Part shown: positions 1 to 9,830 of the stretch, piece after piece | How positions within the stretch are numbered: position 1 is the stretch's first letter | Layout: each line of letters begins with the position of its first letter | From: Halomonas rhizosphaerae | GTDB taxonomy: Bacteria; Pseudomonadota; Gammaproteobacteria; Pseudomonadales; Halomonadaceae | Direction of reading: 5' to 3' | Length of the DNA stretch: 64,000 bases | Assembly: GCF_030010555.1 (NCBI RefSeq) | Contig: NZ_JASCQP010000043.1 | Coordinates: 1-64,000 of the forward strand | The notes under the pieces: generated by a model | What the model saw: only the letters and a program-made list of their open reading frames with translations | What the model was told of the DNA's origin: nothing | The model's database searches: none | Translations under genes and position numbers: made by a program

Positions 1-65
1 TGCCGTCGTGCCCGGCTGCTTCCGATGGAAGCGGCGGTCTCGCCGGCGCCCTGCGAGGAAGGCGT

Positions 66-93
66 ATTCTACGTGATCGGCTGTCGCTGTCAA
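66..93 (-). promoter_or_regulatory. rRNA-type promoter, proximal copy
   Basis: On the minus strand TTGACA is followed after 16 bases by TAGAAT and then ACGCC. It is a near-twin of the promoter at 214-241 (same spacer, same -10 box, similar discriminator), lying 148 bases closer to the window edge. Tandem P1/P2 promoters of this kind are typical of rrn operons. Confidence 0.65.
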
Positions 94-213
94 CCCTGCG
101 CGGCGTTCCGAAGAAGGCGTCCGGGGTGATCGACAGGCCATCGAGATGGCGGCCGATAGAGCCCTCAGCGAGCTCTGCAAAGGCCTGGCGGGCCTTCGTC
201 ACGAGTGGCGCAT

Positions 214-241
214 ATTCTACCGAAGCCGGCGTCTCCGTCAA
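214..241 (-). promoter_or_regulatory. rRNA-type promoter, distal copy
   Basis: Read on the minus strand there is TTGACG, 16 bases, then TAGAAT followed by a GC-rich discriminator (ATGCGCC). This is close to the sigma-70 consensus and fits strong stable-RNA promoters. It points leftward, away from tyrS and out of the window. An AT-rich stretch lies upstream. The target is presumably an rRNA operon; the sequence shows the promoter, not the target. Confidence 0.65.
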
Positions 242-493
242 GCGGGAATTTCGCGAACTAACCCGAAAAACCCAAACAGAAACAACCACTTCTGCCACTC
301 ATCACCGCCTGCAACGTGTGCCCGTCGCCGGCAGCGGATGCGTACTTTACGGATTATCCCGAGAGCGTGCAAGGCCCCCGGGAAGAAAAATGTCACGGCA
401 ATGAACAGCGCGTGAACAAGCGATGACGGCCAGGCCGTCCACAGCCCCATCGCACCGACCGCCTGTGGATGAAATGATCCACTGGCAGAGACG

Positions 494-520
494 ACAACGC
501 CCGCGCGGGGCGGGCGTCGT
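494..520 (-). terminator. Hairpin behind tyrS
   Basis: The arms at 494-504 and 510-520 can form an 11-bp, almost fully GC stem (one G-U pair on the minus strand) with a 5-base loop, starting about 20 bases after the tyrS stop. No run of T follows on the minus strand, so it is at best a weak intrinsic terminator or an RNA 3'-end stabiliser. Confidence 0.4.
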
Positions 521-540
521 GAACAGGCTTGCGAAAGGGG

Positions 541-1740
541 TCAGGCGATGGTCACTCGGGCATAGCGCTTCTTGCCCGCCTGGATGACATAGCTTCGACC
601 GCATTCCAGCATGTGGTCGCGCTGGACCACGTCGCCATCCACCTTGACCCGGCCATTGCCGAGCATGTCCTTGGCCTGGGCGCTGTTGTTGGCCAGCCCC
701 GAGCGGTTCAGCACCGCGGCGATGGGCGCCTGGGCGCTGCCCTCGAAGTCGACCTCGACCTCGGGAAGGTCCTCGGGCAACTCCCCCTCGGCGAGCTGGT
801 TGCCGGCAGAGCGGTGAGCGTTGGCCGCTGCCTCCTCGCCGTGATAGCGAGCGATCAGCTCCCGGGCGAGGATCATCTTGATGTCACGGGGATTGGCACC
901 GGCCTCGGCATCGCGCTTGAGCGCCTCGATCTCCTCGTTGGGCTTGAGCGAGAGCAGCTCGAAGTAGCGCCACATCAGGCTGTCGGGCATGGAGACCAGC
1001 TTGTTGAACATCGCCCCCGGCGCCTCATCGACCCCGACATAGTTGCCCAGTGACTTGGACATCTTCTGCACGCCGTCCAGCCCCTCGAGCAGCGGCATGG
1101 TGATCACGACCTGGGGCGCCTGGCCGAAATGCTTCTGGACCTCGCGACCCATCAGCAGGTTGAACTTCTGGTCGGTACCGCCAAGCTCCACGTCGGCCTT
1201 GAGCGCCACGGAGTCGTAACCCTGCACCAGCGGATAGAGGAACTCGTGGATGGAGATCGGCTGCCCCGCACTGTAGCGCTTGTCGAAGTCGTCGCGCTCG
1301 AGCATGCGCGCCACGGTGCTCTGCCCGGCCAGCTCGATCATGTCGGCCGCGCTCATGGCGGAGAACCACTCGGCATTGAAGCGCACCTCGGTCTTCTCGG
1401 GGTCGAGGATCTTGAACACCTGCTCCTTGTAGGTCTGGGCGTTGGCCTTGACCTCTTCCTCGGTGAGCGGCTTGCGCGTCACGTTCTTGCCGGTGGGGTC
1501 CCCAATGCGGCCGGTAAAGTCGCCGATCAGGAAGATGACCTCGTGGCCCAGGTCCTGGAACTGACGCATCTTGGTCAGCAGGACGCTGTGCCCCAGGTGC
1601 AGGTCCGGCGCGGTGGGGTCGAAGCCCGCCTTGATGCGCAACGTGCGCCCGGACTCCAGCTTCTTGACCAGCTCCTCCTCGAGCAGAATCTCGTGGGTGC
1701 CGCGCTTCAGCAGCGCCAGGGCGCCAGCAACATCGGTCAT
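541..1740 (-). CDS. tyrS: Tyrosine--tRNA ligase (TyrZ type)
   Basis: Charges tRNA-Tyr with tyrosine in the cytoplasm. The 399-residue protein has the class I signature HLGH at residues 48-51, a KMSKS loop near residue 226 and a C-terminal S4 RNA-binding domain (roughly the last 60 residues). Length and the form of the signatures fit the TyrZ branch known from Pseudomonas and Haemophilus rather than E. coli TyrS. I chose the ATG at 1740 because AGGAG lies a few bases upstream; an in-frame extension to 1815 lacks such a site and would add 25 unrelated residues. Divergent from anmK with 113 bp between them. Confidence 0.95.
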   Translation of the reverse strand: MTDVAGALALLKRGTHEILLEEELVKKLESGRTLRIKAGFDPTAPDLHLGHSVLLTKMRQFQDLGHEVIFLIGDFTGRIGDPTGKNVTRKPLTEEEVKANAQTYKEQVFKILDPEKTEVRFNAEWFSAMSAADMIELAGQSTVARMLERDDFDKRYSAGQPISIHEFLYPLVQGYDSVALKADVELGGTDQKFNLLMGREVQKHFGQAPQVVITMPLLEGLDGVQKMSKSLGNYVGVDEAPGAMFNKLVSMPDSLMWRYFELLSLKPNEEIEALKRDAEAGANPRDIKMILARELIARYHGEEAAANAHRSAGNQLAEGELPEDLPEVEVDFEGSAQAPIAAVLNRSGLANNSAQAKDMLGNGRVKVDGDVVQRDHMLECGRSYVIQAGKKRYARVTIA

Positions 1741-1853
1741 TGTCTCCTCTCCACTCAGCAGGCGGCCCGCGACCCCGCGGGCACTCGATAGTCGAATGGT
1801 CGGGGATGTTACCATGTACGGCCATCCACGGTTGAGCCCGCCCGGGAGTCCCC

Positions 1854-2984
1854 ATGAGCCTCTTCATCGGCCTGATGTCAGGCACCAGCCTCGACGGCAT
1901 CGACGCCGCCCTCGTCGAGATCCGGGAGGGTGACGCGCCCCGCCTGGTCGCCACCCATGACACGCCGATGCCCGAGACACTGCGCGACCAGCTGTGGGGG
2001 CTCTGCCATGCGGATCGGCTGGCCTTCCGCGAACTGGCGGCCGCCGAGGACGCCTTCTGCCGCCTGCAGGCCGCGGCCGTCGAGGCACTGATCGCCTCGA
2101 GTGGAGTGGAGAGAGAAGCCATCTCGGCCATCGGCAGCCATGGCCAGACCATCGAGCACGCCCCAAGGGGCCATGACGGCGGCCCGGCCTATACGCTGCA
2201 GCTCGACAACCCGAGCCTGCTGGCCGAGCTCACCGGTCGCTCGGTGGTGGCCGACTTCCGACGTCGCGACCTGGCCGCCGGCGGCCAGGCCGCGCCCCTG
2301 GCCCCGGCCTTCCATGAGGCGCTGTTCCGGACACCCGGCGAATGGCGGCTGGTGCTCAACCTCGGCGGCTTCGCCAACCTGACCCTGCTGCCGCCCGCCG
2401 AGGACGAACGAGCGCCGCTGGGCTTCGACACCGGCCCGGCCAATGCCCTGCTGGATGCCTGGCATGCCCGGCACCGCGGGGGGCGCTTCGATGCCGGCGG
2501 CGCCTGGGCGGCCTCGGGACGGGTCGACGAGGCGCTGCTGGAGCGCCTGCTGGCGGAGCCTTTTTTCCACCTGCCACCGCCACGCAGCACGGGCCGGGAG
2601 CTCTTCCACCTGGACTGGCTGCAGGGACACCTGCAGGGCGGAGAGGCACCGCAGGACGTCCAGGCCACCCTGGCCGAGCTGACCGCGGCCAGCGTGGCCC
2701 TCGGCGTGGAGATGGGCCGGGAGCGTCTCGACGCCCCGCCGGCCGCGGTGCTGGTGCCCTGCGGCGGCGGCGCCCGCAACCCTGACCTGCTCTCCCGCCT
2801 GGCCCGCCGGCTGCCCGAGACGCCGCTGCTTCCCGGGGAGGACTGGGGCTGGCCCGCCGAGTGGCTCGAGGCCGGCGCCTTCGCCTGGCTGGCGTGGCGG
2901 CGGCTCGCCGGGCTGCCCGGCAACCTGCCCTCGGTGACCGGCGCCGCCGGTCCCCGGGTACTGGGCGGGGTCTACGCCTCCTGA
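1854..2984 (+). CDS. anmK: Anhydro-N-acetylmuramic acid kinase
   Basis: Phosphorylates and opens 1,6-anhydro-N-acetylmuramic acid to MurNAc-6-phosphate in cell-wall recycling. The 376-residue protein begins with the family's phosphate-binding hallmark ([15 protein letters not shown], residues 6-20) and has the conserved GFDTGPAN stretch in mid-protein and a late CGGGARN motif, as expected for the ASKHA-fold AnmK family of 370-390 residues. GGGAG precedes the ATG. It is convergent with pilU, whose stop lies 13 bp away. Confidence 0.95.
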   Translation: MSLFIGLMSGTSLDGIDAALVEIREGDAPRLVATHDTPMPETLRDQLWGLCHADRLAFRELAAAEDAFCRLQAAAVEALIASSGVEREAISAIGSHGQTIEHAPRGHDGGPAYTLQLDNPSLLAELTGRSVVADFRRRDLAAGGQAAPLAPAFHEALFRTPGEWRLVLNLGGFANLTLLPPAEDERAPLGFDTGPANALLDAWHARHRGGRFDAGGAWAASGRVDEALLERLLAEPFFHLPPPRSTGRELFHLDWLQGHLQGGEAPQDVQATLAELTAASVALGVEMGRERLDAPPAAVLVPCGGGARNPDLLSRLARRLPETPLLPGEDWGWPAEWLEAGAFAWLAWRRLAGLPGNLPSVTGAAGPRVLGGVYAS

Positions 2985-2997
2985 TCCGCCGGGCGCC

Positions 2998-4140
2998 CTA
3001 GAAGTCGTCCTCGCCGCGCAGCGACAGGTGGCTGGCCGCCTCCCTGGCCCCGGCCACGCCCTCACTGCTCTCGTCGCCGTACTTGATCATCATGCGCAGG
3101 TCATTGGCCGAATCGGCGTGCACCAGCGCCACCTCCTCGGTGATCTTGCCGGCCTTGAAGAGATCGAAGAGCGCCTGGTCGAAGGTCTGCATGCCGAGGT
3201 CCCGCGAGCGGGCCATGACGTTCTTGATCTCGGAGACCTCCCCCTTGCGCACCAGGTCACCGATCAGCGGCGACTTGAGCATGATCTCGATGGCCGGGCA
3301 GCGCCCGCCGTCCACCGTGGGCAGCAGCTGCTGGGCGACAATGGCGCGAAGGTTGAGCGAGAGGTCGAGCCACACCTGGGAGTGTCGCTCGATGGGAAAG
3401 AAGTTGATGATCCGGTCCAGGGCCTGGTTGGCGTTGTTGGCGTGCAGGGTGGCCAGGCAGAGGTGGCCGGTCTCGGCGAAGGTCAGGGCATGCTCCATGG
3501 TCTCCCGGGTACGCACCTCGCCGATCAGGATCACGTCCGGTGCCTGGCGCAGGGTGTTCTTCAGCGCCACCTCGAAGGATTCGGTGTCGATGCCGACCTC
3601 GCGCTGGTTGATGATCGCCTTGCGGTGCGGATGCACGTACTCGATGGGATCCTCGACGCTGATGATGTGCCCGCCGAGGGTCTCGTTGCGCTGCTGGATC
3701 ATCGACGCCAGGGTGGTCGACTTGCCGGTTCCCGTCCCCCCGACCACGAACACCAGGCCGCGCTTGTTGTTGGCCAGCTCGCCGAGCGTGGAGGGTAGCG
3801 ACAGCTCCTCCAGGTGGGGAATCTCGAAACCGATGCGCCGGATCACCATGGCCATCTGGTTGCGCTGCTGGAAGGCACTGACGCGAAAGCGCCCCTTGTC
3901 CTTGAGGCTCAGCGCGAAGTTGGCCTCGTGCTCGACGCGGAAGCGTTCCAGCACCGCATCGGGGATCGAGGCACCGACCAGTTCGGTGACCTGCGACACG
4001 CTGAGCCCCTGGTCGCCCAGGGGGGTAAGCTGGCCGGCCATCTTCAGGGTCGGCGGCGCGTTCACCGAGATCAGCAGATCCGACGCCTCCTTCTGCACCA
4101 TGATGTCCAGCAGCTGGTAGAGCCACTCTTTTGCCGTCAT
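2998..4140 (-). CDS. pilU: Type IV pilus retraction ATPase PilU
   Basis: Hexameric secretion-type ATPase at the base of type IV pili that assists PilT in retraction and twitching. The 380 residues contain Walker A GGTGTGKST, the family Asp box region (HIISVEDPIEYVH), Walker B-like VILIGEVRTRETM and the His box (AETGHLCLATLHANN). PilU rather than PilT is called because it is the second gene of the pair, and has the characteristic longer C-terminal tail. It follows pilT on the same strand with a 31-bp gap, so the two are probably cotranscribed. Confidence 0.93.
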   Translation of the reverse strand: MTAKEWLYQLLDIMVQKEASDLLISVNAPPTLKMAGQLTPLGDQGLSVSQVTELVGASIPDAVLERFRVEHEANFALSLKDKGRFRVSAFQQRNQMAMVIRRIGFEIPHLEELSLPSTLGELANNKRGLVFVVGGTGTGKSTTLASMIQQRNETLGGHIISVEDPIEYVHPHRKAIINQREVGIDTESFEVALKNTLRQAPDVILIGEVRTRETMEHALTFAETGHLCLATLHANNANQALDRIINFFPIERHSQVWLDLSLNLRAIVAQQLLPTVDGGRCPAIEIMLKSPLIGDLVRKGEVSEIKNVMARSRDLGMQTFDQALFDLFKAGKITEEVALVHADSANDLRMMIKYGDESSEGVAGAREAASHLSLRGEDDF

Positions 4141-4171
4141 GTCCCTGCTCCTTGTTATCGTTGTCGCGTCC

Positions 4172-5206
4172 TCAGCTCGCCAGCACGCCCTTGGCCTTCG
4201 CCTGGGCCTCCTCGCGCGCCACCATGTTGTCCGCCACCAGGCGCGCCAGCGAGGCGTCCAGGGTCTGCATGCCCAGGTTGCCGCCGGTCTGGATCGCCGA
4301 GTAGATCTGCGCCACCTTGTCCTCGCGGATCAGGTTACGCACCGCCGCGGTGGCCACGAGGATCTCGTGGGCCGCCACCCGGCCGCCGCCCTGGCGCTTG
4401 AGCAGGGCCTGGGAGATCACCGCCTGCAATGACTCGGAGAGCATCGAGCGCACCATGGACTTCTCCTCGCCGGGAAAGACGTCGATGATCCGGTCGATGG
4501 TCTTGGCCGCGGAGGTGGTATGCAGGGTACCGAACACCAGGTGGCCGGTCTCGGCCGCGGTGAGGGCCAGCCGGATCGTCTCTAGGTCACGCAGCTCGCC
4601 GACCAGGATGATGTCCGGGTCCTCGCGCAGGGCACTGCGCAGTGCCGGGGCGAAGCCATGGGTATCGCGGTGCACCTCGCGCTGGTTGACCAGGCAGCGC
4701 TTGCTGCGGTGCACGAACTCCACCGGGTCCTCGATGGTGAGGATGTGCTCGAAGCGATTGTCGTTGATGTAGTCGATCATCGCCGCCAGCGTGGTGCTCT
4801 TGCCCGAGCCGGTGGGGCCGGTGACCAGCACCAGGCCGCGGGGCAGCATGGAGAGCTGACGGAAGACCGGGCCCATGCCCAGGTCCTCCAGGGTCAGCAC
4901 CTCGGTGGGGATGGTACGGAACACCGCCCCGGCGCCGCGGGCCTGGTTGAAGACGTTGACACGGAAGCGCGAGACGCCCGGCACCTCGAAGGAAAAGTCG
5001 GTCTCGAAGAACTCCTCGTAGTCGCGGCGCTGACGGTCCGCCATGATGTCGTAGATCAGCTTGCGGACCTCGCGGTCCTCCATGGCCGGCACGTTGAGCC
5101 GGCGGATGTCGCCATCGACGCGGATCATCGGCGGCAGGCCCGCCGAGAGGTGGAGGTCCGAGGCGTTCTGTTTTGCCGAGAATGCCAGCAGTTCGGTAAT
5201 ATCCAT
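4172..5206 (-). CDS. pilT: Type IV pilus retraction ATPase PilT
   Basis: Powers pilus depolymerisation and twitching motility from the inner-membrane base. The 344-residue protein has N-terminal MDITELL and SDLHLSAG stretches, Walker A TGPTGSGKSTT, the Asp box (LTIEDPVEFVH), Walker B (DIILVGELRD), the His box (AETGHLVFGTLHT) and the AIRNLIRE-like motif (AVRNLIRED) needed for retraction in known PilT. The ATG at 5206 matches the usual PilT N-terminus; an in-frame upstream start at 5263 would intrude on the yggS promoter region. Divergent from yggS with only about 60 bp between. Confidence 0.95.
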   Translation of the reverse strand: MDITELLAFSAKQNASDLHLSAGLPPMIRVDGDIRRLNVPAMEDREVRKLIYDIMADRQRRDYEEFFETDFSFEVPGVSRFRVNVFNQARGAGAVFRTIPTEVLTLEDLGMGPVFRQLSMLPRGLVLVTGPTGSGKSTTLAAMIDYINDNRFEHILTIEDPVEFVHRSKRCLVNQREVHRDTHGFAPALRSALREDPDIILVGELRDLETIRLALTAAETGHLVFGTLHTTSAAKTIDRIIDVFPGEEKSMVRSMLSESLQAVISQALLKRQGGGRVAAHEILVATAAVRNLIREDKVAQIYSAIQTGGNLGMQTLDASLARLVADNMVAREEAQAKAKGVLAS

Positions 5207-5269
5207 GCGTTTCCCCTGCTCCCGGGATAAGGTTCCCTTCAGTATGACCAGTATGACAGACACTCAGAC

Positions 5270-5977
5270 ATGACGGACCTGGTACTTTCCGAGTCCCTGG
5301 CCGCCGCCCGCACCCGGCTTGCCGACGCGCTGGATGCCGCCGGCCGACCCGCCGATGCCGCCCGGCTGCTGGCCGTCAGCAAGACCAAGCCCGCCGCCAT
5401 GATCCGCGAGGCCTGGCACCTGGGCCAGCGCGAGTTCGGCGAGAACTATGTCCAGGAAGCCCTGGACAAGCAGGCCGAGCTGGCGGACCTGGACCCCATC
5501 GTCTGGCATTTCATCGGTCCGCTGCAATCCAACAAGACCCGCGACGTGGCCGAGCACTTTGCCTGGGTGCATAGCGTAGACCGTGAGAAGATCGCCCGGC
5601 GTCTGAATGATCAACGCCCCGAGGCGCTCGGCCCGCTGGACGTCTGCCTGCAGGTCAACATCAGCGACGAGGCGAGCAAGTCCGGCGTCTCGCTCGAGGC
5701 ACTGCCGGCCCTGGCCGAGGCAGTCCAGGCGATGCCGCACCTGCGCCTGCGCGGGCTGATGGCGATTCCCGCGCCGGCCGAGGGGCTGAATGCCCAGCGA
5801 GCGCCCTTCGCCCGCCTGCGTGAGGCCCTCGAGGACCTGCACGAGCGCCTTCCCGAGGCGCCCCTGGACACCCTCTCGATGGGCATGTCCGCCGACCTGG
5901 AAGCCGCCGTTCTCGAGGGGGCCACCCTGGTCCGCCTGGGCACCGCGATCTTCGGGGAGCGAACCGCACGAGATTGA
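5270..5977 (+). CDS. yggS: YggS family pyridoxal phosphate homeostasis protein
   Basis: PLP-binding protein of the YggS/PROSC family that controls free PLP and affects amino-acid pools; no enzymatic reaction is established. The 235 residues hold the cofactor lysine in LLAVSKTKP (K38), the GENYVQEA motif and C-terminal LSMGMSADLE followed by VRLGTAIFG, which bind the cofactor phosphate in the family. First gene of a plus-strand run yggS-proC-yggT-metX-metW, the same order as in Pseudomonas. Confidence 0.94.
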   Translation: MTDLVLSESLAAARTRLADALDAAGRPADAARLLAVSKTKPAAMIREAWHLGQREFGENYVQEALDKQAELADLDPIVWHFIGPLQSNKTRDVAEHFAWVHSVDREKIARRLNDQRPEALGPLDVCLQVNISDEASKSGVSLEALPALAEAVQAMPHLRLRGLMAIPAPAEGLNAQRAPFARLREALEDLHERLPEAPLDTLSMGMSADLEAAVLEGATLVRLGTAIFGERTARD

Positions 5978-6039
5978 CAACCACCAGACGCCGGAGAACC
6001 ACGCCGGCCACATTCGTCGACCGACACAGGACAGATCCC

Positions 6040-6864
6040 ATGGCCAGCAGAGTCACCTTCATCGGCGCCGGCAACATGGCCGGCGCCATCATCGGCGGGA
6101 TGATCGAGAGCGGCTTCTCGCCCGACGACATCACGGCCACCTCCCCCAGCGACGATATCCTCGCCCCGCTGCGCCAACGGCTGGGCATCCAGACCGCGAC
6201 CGACAATGCCGCGGCGGTCGCCGAGTCCGACGTGGTGGTGCTGGCGGTAAAGCCGCAGATCATGCGCGAGGTCTGCGAGAAGATGCGCGACGCCGTCCAG
6301 ACGCGCCGGCCGCTGATCGTCTCGGTGGCGGCGGGCCTGCCCGCCGAGACCCTGGAACACTGGCTGGGCGGCGACCTGCCGGTGGTGCGCTGCATGCCCA
6401 ACACCCCCGCGCTGGTCGGTGCCGGGGCCGCCGGGCTCTTCGCCAATGCCCACGTCGACGATGCCCAGCGCCGGCTCGCCACCGAGCTGATGGAGGCCGT
6501 GGGTCTGGTGGAGTGGGTCGACGACGAGGCCCTGCTCGATGCGGTCACCGCCGTCTCGGGCAGCGCCCCAGCCTATTTCTTCCTGATGTTCGAGGCCATG
6601 GAGGAAGCCGGCGTGACGCTGGGCCTGCCCGCCGACACCGCCCGGCGGCTGGCCATGCAGACCGCCCTGGGCGCGGCGAAGATGGCGCTCGCGAGCGACA
6701 AGCCCCCCGCCGAACTCAAGCGCAACGTGATGTCGCCCGGCGGCACCACCGAGCGGGCCATCGAGCACCTCGAGGATGCCGGCCTGCGCCGCATCATGGC
6801 CGAGGCGATGACCGCCTGTGCCGACCGCGCCCGCGAGATGGCCGACGAGCTCGGCAAGCGCTGA
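6040..6864 (+). CDS. proC: Pyrroline-5-carboxylate reductase
   Basis: Reduces pyrroline-5-carboxylate to proline with NAD(P)H, the last step of proline synthesis. The 274-residue protein has an N-terminal Rossmann motif FIGAGNMAGAI and the C-terminal P5CR signature region around KRNVMSPGGTTERAI. I start at the ATG at 6040 because it puts the Rossmann strand at residues 5-9, as in the family; the frame is open further upstream but that part overlaps the end of yggS and has no family match. Confidence 0.95.
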   Translation: MASRVTFIGAGNMAGAIIGGMIESGFSPDDITATSPSDDILAPLRQRLGIQTATDNAAAVAESDVVVLAVKPQIMREVCEKMRDAVQTRRPLIVSVAAGLPAETLEHWLGGDLPVVRCMPNTPALVGAGAAGLFANAHVDDAQRRLATELMEAVGLVEWVDDEALLDAVTAVSGSAPAYFFLMFEAMEEAGVTLGLPADTARRLAMQTALGAAKMALASDKPPAELKRNVMSPGGTTERAIEHLEDAGLRRIMAEAMTACADRAREMADELGKR

Positions 6865-6927
6865 CCCGGCAGCCCGGCAGGCACGCGGGCTGACACGACG
6901 ACGTTTCAAGGACATGGAGGAGCCCCG

Positions 6928-7521
6928 ATGGGCAGTCAACTGGGAAGCGCCGGCCTGCTGCTGGTGAACACCCTGATCAACATCTACATCTTCCTGCTGA
7001 TGCTGCGCTTCCTGCTGCAGGCATCCCGGGCCGACTACTACAACCCCATCAGCCAGTCGGTGGTGAAGGTCACCCAGCCGGCGGTACGCCCCTTCCAGGG
7101 CTTCCTGGGGCCGGTGATGGGGCGTTTCGACCTGGCCACCCTGGCCACGGCCTTCGTCATCAAGGCGGTCGCCATCATCGTGATCCTGCAGATCGCCGGC
7201 TTCGGCATGGCACCCATCGCCGGCGTGGCGATCGGCTCCGTGGCCGCCATCGCCAACGCCATTCTCAAGATCTACTTCTTCGCCCTGATCGTGATGATCA
7301 TCCTCAGCTGGGTGGCCCCCCAGGCCAGTCACCCTGGCGCCCTGCTGGTGATGCAGCTGGTGGAGCCGATCATGGCGCCGGTGCGCAAGGTGATCCCGCC
7401 GCTGGGCATGATCGACCTCTCGCCCATCGTGGTGTTCATCGCCATCAGCCTGATCGATGGTATCGTGGTGGGCTCGCTGACCCGTGCCGCCGGCATCGCC
7501 GGTGCCCTGGTCGGCCTGTGA
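6928..7521 (+). CDS. yggT: YggT family membrane protein
   Basis: Integral inner-membrane protein with two YggT repeats, each a pair of hydrophobic segments (about residues 5-30 and 65-90, then 95-115 and 155-190). The biochemical role is not settled; YggT proteins are linked to osmotic and ion tolerance. At 197 residues it has the usual length for the double-repeat form. A ggagg site stands before the ATG. Its place between proC and metX is conserved in related genomes. Confidence 0.9.
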   Translation: MGSQLGSAGLLLVNTLINIYIFLLMLRFLLQASRADYYNPISQSVVKVTQPAVRPFQGFLGPVMGRFDLATLATAFVIKAVAIIVILQIAGFGMAPIAGVAIGSVAAIANAILKIYFFALIVMIILSWVAPQASHPGALLVMQLVEPIMAPVRKVIPPLGMIDLSPIVVFIAISLIDGIVVGSLTRAAGIAGALVGL

Positions 7522-7558
7522 GGCCGGCCGACACCCACGACTGGACACGACACGACTG

Positions 7559-8716
7559 ATGCCCGAGTTCCCCCGCGATTCGGTCGGCCTGGTGACGCCC
7601 GAGACGGCGCACTTCGACGACCCCCTGGCCCTGGCCTGCGGCAGGACGCTGCCGGCCTATGACCTGGTGTACGAGACCTACGGCACCCTCAATGCCGAGC
7701 GCTCCAATGCCATCCTGATCTGCCATGCCCTCTCCGGCCACCACCATGCGGCCGGCTACCACGCGACGGACGAGCGCAAGCCGGGCTGGTGGGATGCGCA
7801 TATCGGCCCCGGCAAGTCGATCGACACCGAGCGCTTCTTCGTGGTCTCGCTGAACAACCTCGGCGGCTGCCACGGCAGCACCGGCCCCACCAGCGAGAAT
7901 CCGGCGACAGGGCAACAGTGGGGGCCCGACTTCCCGATCATGACCGTGGAAGACTGGGTAAACAGTCAGACGCGGCTGGCCGACCGGCTGGGCATCGAGC
8001 GCTTCGCCGCGGTGATCGGCGGCAGCCTGGGAGGCATGCAGGTACTGCAGTGGACCCTCGCCTACCCCGAGCGCATCGCCAATGCGGTGGTCATCGCGGC
8101 GACGCCGAAGCTGTCGGCACAGAACATCGCCTTCAACGAGGTGGCCCGCCAGGCGATCCGCTCCGACCGTGACTTCCACGACGGCCGGTACGCCAACCAT
8201 GACACGGCGCCGCGACGCGGCCTCAAGCTCGCCCGCATGGTGGGCCACATCACCTACCTCTCCGAAGATGCCATGGGCAGCAAGTTCGGCCGCGACCTGC
8301 GAAGCAACGACCTGAACTTCGGCTACGACGTGGAGTTCCAGGTGGAGTCCTACCTGCGCTACCAGGGCGACACCTTCTCCACCTCCTTCGATGCCAACAC
8401 CTACCTGCTGATGACCAAGGCGCTGGACTACTTCGACCCGGCCGCGGCCCACGGCGGCGACCTGGCCCGGGCCCTGGCACCCGCCGCCTGTCCCTTCCTG
8501 GTGGTCAGCTTCACCACCGACTGGCGCTTCCCGCCATCACGCTCCAAGGAGCTGGTCAACGCCCTGATCCGCGCCGACAAGTCCGTCAGCTACGCCAACA
8601 TCGATTCGCCGCACGGCCACGACGCCTTCCTGATGCCCGAGCCGCGTTACCAGGCGGTGTTCGCCGCGTTCATGAACCGCGTCGCCCGCGACCAGGGCCT
8701 GGAGGACCGCCCATGA
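7559..8716 (+). CDS. metX: Homoserine O-acyltransferase MetX (probably succinyl-type)
   Basis: Acylates homoserine in the first committed step of methionine synthesis. The 385-residue alpha/beta hydrolase has the nucleophile S156 in GGSLGGMQ, the acid in TTDWRFPP and the histidine in DSPHGHDAF. Proteobacterial MetX paired with MetW is usually a succinyltransferase; I cannot prove acyl specificity from sequence alone. The ATG at 7559 gives the family N-terminus; an open extension back to 7484 overlaps yggT. Its TGA overlaps the metW ATG (ATGA), which suggests translational coupling. Confidence 0.93.
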   Translation: MPEFPRDSVGLVTPETAHFDDPLALACGRTLPAYDLVYETYGTLNAERSNAILICHALSGHHHAAGYHATDERKPGWWDAHIGPGKSIDTERFFVVSLNNLGGCHGSTGPTSENPATGQQWGPDFPIMTVEDWVNSQTRLADRLGIERFAAVIGGSLGGMQVLQWTLAYPERIANAVVIAATPKLSAQNIAFNEVARQAIRSDRDFHDGRYANHDTAPRRGLKLARMVGHITYLSEDAMGSKFGRDLRSNDLNFGYDVEFQVESYLRYQGDTFSTSFDANTYLLMTKALDYFDPAAAHGGDLARALAPAACPFLVVSFTTDWRFPPSRSKELVNALIRADKSVSYANIDSPHGHDAFLMPEPRYQAVFAAFMNRVARDQGLEDRP

Positions 8717-9315
8717 TGCGCGCCGATCTCAAGCTGATTCACGACTGGGTCCCGCGGGGTGCGAGGGTGCTCGACCTGGGCTGCGGCGAGGGCACGCTGC
8801 TGGCGGCGCTGGCCCGCGACAAGCAGGTCACGGGCTATGGCCTGGAGATCGACCCCGACGGCATCACCGCCTGCCTGGCCAAGGGCGTCAACGTCATCGA
8901 GCAGAACCTCGACGAGGGGCTCGCCAACTTCGAGGATGACGCCTGCGACCTGGTCGTGATGACCCAGGCGCTTCAGGCCCTGCGCCGCCCGGACCTGATG
9001 CTCGACGAGATGCTGCGCGTCGCCGGAGAGTGCATCATCACCTTTCCCAACTTCGCCTACTGGCGCCACCGCGCCTACCTGGGCTTCAAGGGCTACATGC
9101 CGGTGTCCCGGTCGCTGCCCCATGCCTGGTACGACACCCCCAACATCCACCTCTCGACCTTCAACGACTTTGAACGCCTGTGCCGCGACAAGGGTCTGAG
9201 CATTGTTGACCGGGCGGTGGGCATCGGCGACCACGAGGGCCACTGGACCTCGCGGTGGTGGCCCAACCTGTTCGGCGAGATCGCCATCTTCCGGGTCGCC
9301 CGCCGCAGGGCGTGA
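8713..9315 (+). CDS. metW: Methionine biosynthesis protein MetW
   Basis: Methyltransferase-fold partner of MetX, needed for full homoserine acyltransferase activity in related bacteria. The 200 residues begin with a SAM-binding type motif ([12 protein letters not shown], about residues 19-30) and include the family stretch [20 protein letters not shown] and a later [10 protein letters not shown]. Coupled to metX by a 4-base overlap. Confidence 0.93.
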   Translation: MMRADLKLIHDWVPRGARVLDLGCGEGTLLAALARDKQVTGYGLEIDPDGITACLAKGVNVIEQNLDEGLANFEDDACDLVVMTQALQALRRPDLMLDEMLRVAGECIITFPNFAYWRHRAYLGFKGYMPVSRSLPHAWYDTPNIHLSTFNDFERLCRDKGLSIVDRAVGIGDHEGHWTSRWWPNLFGEIAIFRVARRRA

Positions 9316-9359
9316 CGCCGGGTGGCGCAGGCAAGATACCGGAGGAGGGAGAACCGACG

Positions 9360-9812
9360 ATGATCCGAAACAGCCTGGCGGCCCTGGCCATGGGCCTGGC
9401 GCTGCTGCTGGCCCTGCCGGCCCTGGCCCAGCAGTACGAACAGGTGGGGGACTACCAGATCCACTACAGCGCCGTGAACACCAGCTTCCTCCCCGAAGAG
9501 GTAGCGCGAGAGCATGGCATCCAGCGCAGCCAGGTGATGGCCCTGCTCAACGTCAGCGTGATGGAAGAGCTCGAGGATGGCTCGACCCGTCCGGTCATGG
9601 CCTCGGTCGACGGTCGCATCGGTGGGCTCGAGGGGAGCGACGCCACGCCGCTGGCGTTTCGCAGCCTGCGCATCGGCGACACGCCGTCCCAGGTGGCGGT
9701 CTTCCGCATCCACGCGGACGAGCCGATGCGCTTCGACCTGCGCGTGCGCTACGACCGCAATGCCGCGCCCGCCGAGGTCAGCTTCATCCAGCGCTTCTAT
9801 ATCGACCGCTGA
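9360..9812 (+). CDS. DUF4426 domain protein, predicted periplasmic
   Basis: Unknown function. The 150-residue protein starts with a clear signal peptide (hydrophobic core at residues 6-20, cleavage near ALAQQ) followed by a beta-rich domain with the DUF4426 pattern (GDYQIHYSAVNTSFL near the start; RSLRIGD and FIQRFYIDR later). I chose the ATG at 9360, which has GGAGGGAGAA just upstream; the frame is open back to 9255 inside metW but only this start yields a signal peptide. It follows metW by 44 bp and may be its last cotranscribed neighbour. Confidence 0.85.
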   Translation: MIRNSLAALAMGLALLLALPALAQQYEQVGDYQIHYSAVNTSFLPEEVAREHGIQRSQVMALLNVSVMEELEDGSTRPVMASVDGRIGGLEGSDATPLAFRSLRIGDTPSQVAVFRIHADEPMRFDLRVRYDRNAAPAEVSFIQRFYIDR

Positions 9813-9830
9813 ACCCGACTGCCTCGCGGC

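Larger units (their letters stand above)
1..540. other. Intergenic region downstream of tyrS, upstream of a presumed rRNA operon
   Basis: I see no protein gene here; the short open frames have no ribosome binding site and no recognisable product. The minus strand carries two promoter-like sites (66-93 and 214-241) and a GC-rich hairpin behind tyrS (494-520). Between about 242 and 490 I see only an AT-richer stretch (about 255-290) just upstream of the first promoter, which could act as an UP element. An rRNA operon next to tyrS is usual in Pseudomonas relatives, so 16S rRNA probably begins left of position 1. That last step is inference. Confidence 0.55.

Noticed and set aside
126..604. Several short frames on both strands at the left end
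   Set aside because: No ribosome sites, no hydrophobic or domain pattern, and they overlap the tandem promoters.
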